This document shows positions 58,990-64,000 of a stretch of 64,000 bases of DNA, piece after piece. Both the position numbers and the translations under genes were made by a program. Every line of letters begins with the position of its first letter. Positions within the stretch are counted from its first letter, which is position 1. The notes beneath the pieces were generated by a model. That model ran no database searches, was not told the DNA's origin, and saw only the letters and a list, made by a program, of their open reading frames with translations. Source of the DNA: Chalciporus piperatus (Eukaryota > Basidiomycota > Agaricomycetes > Boletales > Boletaceae); contig JBBPTG010000062.1 of assembly GCA_038093975.1 (NCBI GenBank), forward strand, positions 62,001-126,000, given 5' to 3'.

Positions 58990-59802
58990 CTACGCGACAC
59001 GGAAACGCTTCATGTACTTCTCCTTAAATTCCTCATGCAATCTACGACGCTTGGCACTTTCAGCAGGGATGTGGGACATCGGAAACGCGCGCACTAAGTA
59101 TTTTGAAGGGGGAAGTAAAGCCTGGGTCTCAGGGTCTCGGGAACGGACATGGAGCAGACTGCATGGCAGCACTGCAGCTCTCTCCGTTAAGTCGGCGTCC
59201 GGTGAGCTATATGATGCTGTTATCATAATGTGTCAGGCACCCAAGCGAGCACTTACGCGGACGATCCACATTGAGATTTTGCATCCTCGGGTTTGATTAT
59301 ATCGTCGCAAGCCACGACTTCTCCGACTTCTCCCGTCTGTGTTGCACTATGAATTGCATGTAAATCTACACTAGGAATATCAAAAAAAATCGCTACACTG
59401 TGTGTTTTTCAACATCATTCCTTCGGATGTGAAATACTATTTGCTAGACTTGAAATGAATAGATGGTCAAAGAATAGAGAAGGTTTTTGAGTTACTCACC
59501 TTTTCGCCTGGTGTCTGCACGTTGATGGCAAGGACATATTTGTCCCATTGAGGAACAATATCCTCAATGACAAGAACAGCCACATCCCCGGTCATATGAA
59601 CAACCGGAGGCTTTACGAGAGTCGGCAAAGTAGACAGATCGAGGGACATGTCGAGACTTGTCGAGATCTCGGTTCCAATCCCGATCATTACAGTAGTCAC
59701 GGCATTTCCCAGCGGAGTCGATAAGAACTGTAATAGCCTCCTGACCATATTGGGGACGTGTCTCGACGCGTCTTGGATCTCTCTCTCGCCAAACTCACTC
59801 AT
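58990..59802 (-). CDS. Small spliced minus-strand gene of T1 (function unknown)
   Basis: First exon 59802-59500 (MSEFGEREIQDASRHVPNMV), ending ...NVQTPGEK at a GTGAGT donor. A middle exon around 59336-59257 reads TGEVGEVVACDDIIKPEDAK. The last exon, about 59216-58990, ends EFKEKYMKRFRVA. The splice phases I tried do not join cleanly between the second and third exons, so the structure is provisional. I recognise no domain. Its start is about 35 bp from the start of the next gene on the other strand, implying a shared bidirectional promoter. An upstream in-frame ATG at 59832 is possible. Confidence 0.45.
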
Positions 59803-59834
59803 TAACGCGTTTTCACTGTGTATAGTGTACATAA

Positions 59835-61835
59835 ATGGACTTTACATTCCCTTCCCTTGTTTCCGGAAATCCTTTCCATAATTCCAGTGGTATTGGACTC
59901 GTTGGGAATGGTAGTGGTCTAGACTGTGATATCTATTCAGATCGCGCCATCTCCTCGTTCCAATCACCTAATCAAATGTCTCAGGTAAGTTTGTGTTCAA
60001 GGTACTCTCCTGATCTCGTTGATCTGTTGCAGGCCGCATATATGCAGGAAGTCGGACTGCTTCGTCAAAACTGCCTCGAGCTCAAGATGGAATTGGCCAG
60101 GACTGTAAGCGAGCGCGATGCAATTCGGTATGGGTTTTTTGTTTTTATCATCCTATCTAATACTATTTAAATTTAGGGCCGCATTCGACAAGCTGTCTAC
60201 GTCGCTTGGATCGTCCGCACCACCTGATATCTCTGAATCCGACGACAAACGTGCGAAATACGCGAACATCCGATTTTGGACCCAGAGCTCGTTCACAGAG
60301 TGGACAAAGTCGGCCGAAGGACAGGCTAATCAAAAATGGAAGTTTGCTTGTTTTGAAGACCATAACGGAAACCCTGTCGACGGAGGTACGATAACCGCGA
60401 TACGAGCACTGCTGAAGAGCACGTGGAAGGACCTCGTTGACAAGAAGCTTGCGCCGAAGAGTTGGAGACAGGTCAGCGCAAGCGGGAAGGACCACGTTCA
60501 CACCATTATGTACAAGAAGTATCCATTCCTTTCTCTGGCCGATAACGACTGGAAGATCGACTACGTGTGCGTGCTCGACTATCCTGGCTGGGTCCGACGC
60601 TACCTCGACAAGGACGGCAACTACATCGAGGATCGTAAAGAATCGGTTAAGCGCGAAGAAATGACCAACGAGGACGATCCGAGTCTGGGTTCGAGCACAA
60701 CAGGCAAAAGAAAATCAAAGGGACAAGCGGCTCAGAAGTCCGAGGTTCCATTGAAGAAAATCAAAGGTTCATTATCTTCTATCATTTTTCCTGTAGTACT
60801 AAACTGCGAGTCGCTTCACTGTTTACAGTTTCTGATGAAACAGGTACCACGTCCGAGTCGTTTCAAGTCGGCTCGGACATCGCACCCTCCCCCATCGACA
60901 TTGCATCACCACCTTCGTATCCAGATATTCTCGACGGGAACAACGACAGTGACCGCGAGCGTCCACCCTCCCCCAGCCCGACCGCTAGTGAGAATCGCAT
61001 GACGCGTCCACCATCTCCGACCGCTCATAACAACGAGGTCGAGCATCCGCCATGCCCAGTTGCTAGTAACACCAACGACGCCGATCGTGTACCACCCCCG
61101 ACTGTGAGGAACAATGGTGCCGAGCGTCCACCATCCCCAACCACTAACGACGGGCCCGATCGTGCACTATCCCCACCCGCGAATAACGACATCAACAATA
61201 CTCACAACGACAAAAGCGAGTCGAAGAAAATGTATATTAATCCTCTGTAAGTGAAGCATCTTCTCCCGAACCCTACTAATGTGCATTTGCGAGTCAGAGC
61301 AGCTCTCAGAACGAGTACCTTAAAAATCAAGTTGCCGCCCCTTCCTCCCGCACCGACCCCATCCGAGCTGTCATGCGAGATTAAGAAGAATGAAAATGAT
61401 GGGACGAAAACCGACGAGGCCGATGCAACGAAAACGAACGCGACGAAGGTTAAGGGAAATTCGGGCGGCCGTAAAATGTGCTTGTCAAAGTACAAAACGG
61501 CGTTGTAAGTCCTTGTTTTCGCGGTTCGTGCCGGTTCTGCTAATATATTTTTATTATAGCAATCTCTGCGCGTCCCGCTGGCTTCATCGGGTGAACCGTA
61601 GCGGAACGAGGGACGAATTCCGAACATATTGGGACGGACTCGATGATACCCAGCGCAAGGTGCGCCTTTTCCTTTATACCACTTTTGATTCTATCTAACA
61701 AACACGCAGGCTTATGAGACGGAAGTACTGGAATTGGTGAGTATATTCCGCTTGCGACTCGTTTAACTAATCATATTGTAGGTCGGGAAAAATGCCTGGA
61801 ACAAGACCACTTTCGAGGGCGGCACCATCTACTAG
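59835..61835 (+). CDS. Second spliced gene of T1, possible TnpA-like accessory protein
   Basis: Eight exons: 59835-59984, 60033-60127, 60177-60766, 60829-61246, 61298-61504, 61560-61659, 61710-61736, 61782-61835; total 1641 nt, 546 aa, and every junction keeps the frame with GT..AG ends. A short coiled-coil-like segment (LLRQNCLELKMELARTVSER) is followed by a globular domain (FWTQSSFTEWTKSAEGQ ... KSWRQVSASGKDHVHTIMYK), basic stretches (GKRKSKGQAAQKSE), a tandem PPSP.. repeat region (about 305-390: five diverged NN.AERPPSPT-like units), and a C-terminal W..F-W..L block (ASRWLHRVNRSGTRDEFRTY, WDGLD). CACTA elements usually encode a second DNA-binding protein next to the transposase, and position and architecture fit that role; I do not recognise the family. 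Confidence 0.68.
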
Positions 61836-62367
61836 ACCAAGACCCCTCGCTCCTACCCTGTAGCATTATCAAACTGGACCTTCTCTGTGGGATTAGATTC
61901 GCAGCAGTGCTCTGTATGTTTTTATTCATTTTATGTGCTTTTTCTGTATTCTTTTCTGCCGGCCTCGAGCGCTCCTTCCTTTTTGGGACTGTATCGCACT
62001 GTAACCCCTGTCGTGTACTACCTGAATGTCATAATCATTTGCGAGCATTTACGATCATTTGCGATCATTTGCGATGTGAGCATTTGTGATCATTTGCGAG
62101 CATTTGCGAGCATTTTGCAATCAGGATCGGTTGGACAATAAAAGCATGCCTGGGCATATGTAGTCAGATTGTGCGCGAGTAAACCCTGTAAAGAGAATCT
62201 GTCGAAATCTGCTCGTTTATGCATTTTCTGTGTTGCGCATGCTCGGACAGACTGAAGCATCGGATAGCATGCAAAACATTCTCATTTCAGTCGTGAGATC
62301 TGCCTACATATGACAGGGTGTGTACTACTTTAAAAACCATATCTCGTCAGACCCGGGCATACCCGAT
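61836..62367. repeat. Right subterminal region of T1 with 12-bp repeats
   Basis: Non-coding. At 62040-62117 a run of GCGAGCATTT, GCGATCATTT and GTGATCATTT motifs, about seven copies at 10-12 bp spacing. Subterminal arrays of this kind are the transposase-protein binding sites in plant CACTA elements. Confidence 0.65.
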
Positions 62368-62387
62368 CATAACCGTTTTTCACTGGG
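62368..62387. repeat. Right terminal inverted repeat of T1
   Basis: CATAACCGTTTTTCACTGGG, the exact inverse of the 20 bp at 51296. Confidence 0.82.
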
Positions 62388-62432
62388 TCTCATCTATCGA
62401 CCATGACTTGACGAAAAAGGCTGTGGCTGAAC

Positions 62433-64000
62433 CCCAGTGAAAAACGGTTATGTGGAGTTATGTTCTGAAATGTTATGTTATGAATTTGGCATTATTTGTC
62501 TGTTGAGATCTGCGCATGTATGATCGAGGTCGTTTACAATTAACACACGCCAACGCATCGCCAACGCATCGTCGACTCTCAACGCGAACGTGCCATCGCA
62601 CCAATAGCATTGCCAGCGCAATGCAACGTAATGGCGATGGCGATGCTACTGGCACAATGGCCTAGCTATACCAATATGGGTCGCCTCGTGTACAAGGCAT
62701 GTACTCTCCTACTAATACCGTGCTTTCCCCAAGCTTTCCCTACACTCTCTCGTCCTCCCCCTGCCATGGACTCGGAACGGCTCAATTGTGTTTGTCTGCA
62801 GTACAACTTTGGCCAACCACACCCCGTTTCGACCGCTACATGGTATCGGCATCTTAAAGAAGCCAAATCAGATGAAGAGCGTCAGCGGATGCAAGAAGCT
62901 GTGAAACCGAAGCGTGCACCAGCTCGGAGACGCACCAACGCTCCCCCAGCCGAGAAAAGGCCTCTCGAAGAGAATGATCCCGAGCAGGCTTCGGGATCCA
63001 ACAAACGAGGGCGCTCAGAGGTAAATTTTGTTCCTAGTATCTATCAGTTTTCCATCGCCGCTAAACAGCTTGAACTATAGACACGCTCGCCTTCACCACC
63101 TCCGTACCCTCCCGGGAGTCCTCCTCAGACCCCACCGCCTCTCGACCCTCCCATCAGTCCCGCTCAGACCCCACCGCCTCCAGATCCTCCCCAAACTCCT
63201 CCTCAGACCCCACCGCCTCCAGATCCGAGTCCTCCCCAAACTCCTCCCCAAACTCCTCCCCAAACTCCTCCCCACACTCCTCCCCCTCCGGACTCACCTC
63301 AGCAGGCGCACCAAGATGCTCAAATCCACTATGACCGTAGACTCCGTCCAGACGTTGACGTTGACGAGCTCACCCGTCTAGCGCGATTCAAGCCTATGGC
63401 TGACACTATGTCCTTTATCAATGCGCTCCGACATGCTTCCTTGTCAGACGAGGTTGCACATCTTGATGAGCAAGCACTAGACAGGCTTCGTGCGCCGCCT
63501 GCTGTTCCCCTTGTCATCGAAAATCCTGGTGTACGACACAGCATCTCAACGTATCTCGCACTTGAACATGCCTCTCAGGCAGCATATGAAGCTGTTGCTC
63601 GTTCGGTTGCGCGGAACTTTGGACAGGCACCTGGTGCTCAAGATGTTCTTAGCTTTCACCAAGTCGAGACACTCATCCGTATCCACACCGGCGTTGAGCC
63701 AATCCTTCACAACATGTGTCCCAACACATGTCACGCATTCACTGGCCCGTTTAGCAACTTGGACAGATGCTCCATCTGCCGTACTTCTCGCTGGAATGAA
63801 CAAAAACTTCAAGGCTCCAGAGGACGTATTAAGGTTCCCGCCCAACAATTCACAACCATCCCGCTCGGTCCCCAGTTGCAAGCACGTTCCTGCAGTCCTC
63901 AGAGCGCTCGCGAAATGCAGTATCTTTGGCAACGTGCCCAATCAGTTCTCGACCGGCTTCGACGCTCCCCTGATGACGGAATCCCCATTATCGATGATAT
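62433..64000 (+). mobile_element. CACTA/Plavaka-like transposon T2, left part
   Basis: Second copy in the same orientation as T1. It begins CCCAGTGAAAAACGGTTATG at 62433 and is nearly identical to T1 over its first 600 bp. It lacks the 4-kb CATCAGG insertion and so defines that element's empty site. It continues beyond the window end. Confidence 0.85.
62766..64000 (+). CDS. CACTA/Plavaka-type transposase of T2 (partial, runs off window)
   Basis: Exon 1 62766-63020, intron 63021-63080, exon 2 from 63081 to the window end without stops. Same product start as T1 (MDSERLNCVCLQYNFGQP), Pro-rich (PPQTPP)n region, DVDELTRLARFKPMADTMSF, and zinc-binding cysteines (CPNTCH, CSICRTSRW). A few point differences from T1 are visible (HDMCP/HNMCP, SDLDR/SNLDR, RSRSPQ/RSCSPQ). 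The Pro-rich tract differs in repeat number. The catalytic core lies outside the window. Confidence 0.85.

Larger units (their letters stand above)
51296..62387 (+). mobile_element. CACTA/Plavaka-like DNA transposon T1
   Basis: Bounded by 20-bp terminal inverted repeats CCCAGTGAAAAACGGTTATG (51296-51315) and its inverse (62368-62387). A 3-bp duplication is uncertain (ACT left, TCT right). Contents: spliced transposase gene (plus), a small minus-strand gene, a second spliced gene (plus), and subterminal 12-bp repeats near the right end. It is about 11.1 kb with the 4-kb insertion and about 7.1 kb without. An almost identical copy, T2, starts 45 bp further on in the same orientation. Confidence 0.8.

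Noticed and set aside
51291..62390. Certain 3-bp target duplication for T1
   Set aside because: Left ACT and right TCT agree at only two of three bases; not enough to claim.
1..64000. tRNA or rRNA genes
   Set aside because: No cloverleaf with A/B boxes and no rRNA-like conserved blocks were recognised; tRNA-like matches are confined to retroelement primer sites.

Overview
The window looks like a transposon graveyard from the nuclear genome of a basidiomycete fungus, most likely an agaricomycete. That inference rests on Plavaka/CACTA-type transposase genes with many short (about 50 bp) GT-AG introns and CTAAC-like branch sites, on chromodomain Ty3/gypsy elements and on small Ty1/copia elements. 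No bacterial operon, rRNA, tRNA or CRISPR array is visible. Almost every coding stretch belongs to a mobile element. The only host-gene sequences I recognise are fragments carried inside a transposon: a piece of the 26S proteasome subunit Rpn1 and LysM repeats.

Layout. 1-733: a cluster of hairpin minisatellite units and one end of a DNA element with terminus CATCAGG. 734-2159: fragment A of gypsy family 1 (5' LTR, leader, start of gag; minus strand). 2160-4698: a decayed multi-exon Plavaka-type transposase gene (minus), split by a family-2 solo LTR. 5315-7094: gypsy fragment B (plus), cut by gypsy family-2 element C (7095-11521), which has an extra membrane-protein ORF after pol. 11522-18119: gypsy copy D, frameshifted, with two unlike LTRs and unlike flanks. 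18120-35698: gypsy copy F, carrying a CATCAGG end, a family-2 solo LTR, a 29-bp CATCAGG stub, and a hAT-like MITE. Copia H sits inside the MITE and copia I inside H, so nesting is four deep. 35699-44288: hairpin repeats, simple arrays, gypsy and copia scraps, hAT-like elements and two solo LTRs. 44289-50895: gypsy copy E, full length, with nearly identical LTRs and a perfect CAGAC target duplication. 51296-62387: CACTA/Plavaka-like element T1 with a spliced transposase gene, a second eight-exon gene and a small divergent gene. A 4021-bp CATCAGG element carrying captured gene pieces interrupts its transposase. 62433-end: a second, uninterrupted copy, T2, in the same orientation.

How the parts work together. 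In gypsy family 1 the LTR supplies a TATA box and a predicted RNA start whose first 11 nt are complementary to the primer-binding site, the self-priming arrangement known from Tf1/sushi. The leader carries a hairpin with covarying stem pairs. Gag and Pol are joined by an ATGA stop/start overlap, and Pol runs protease, RT, RNase H, integrase, chromodomain. Both copia elements have a PBS matching the anticodon arm of initiator tRNA-Met. Exact target duplications were found for E, H, I, four solo LTRs, the GGGTA-rich MITE and one TAGTGTTT element (42464-43071). The other complete TAGTGTTT element (40324-40975) has an 8-bp duplication with one mismatch. These give a clear insertion order. All coordinates and splice sites come from reading the sequence by eye; no alignment or database search was run.
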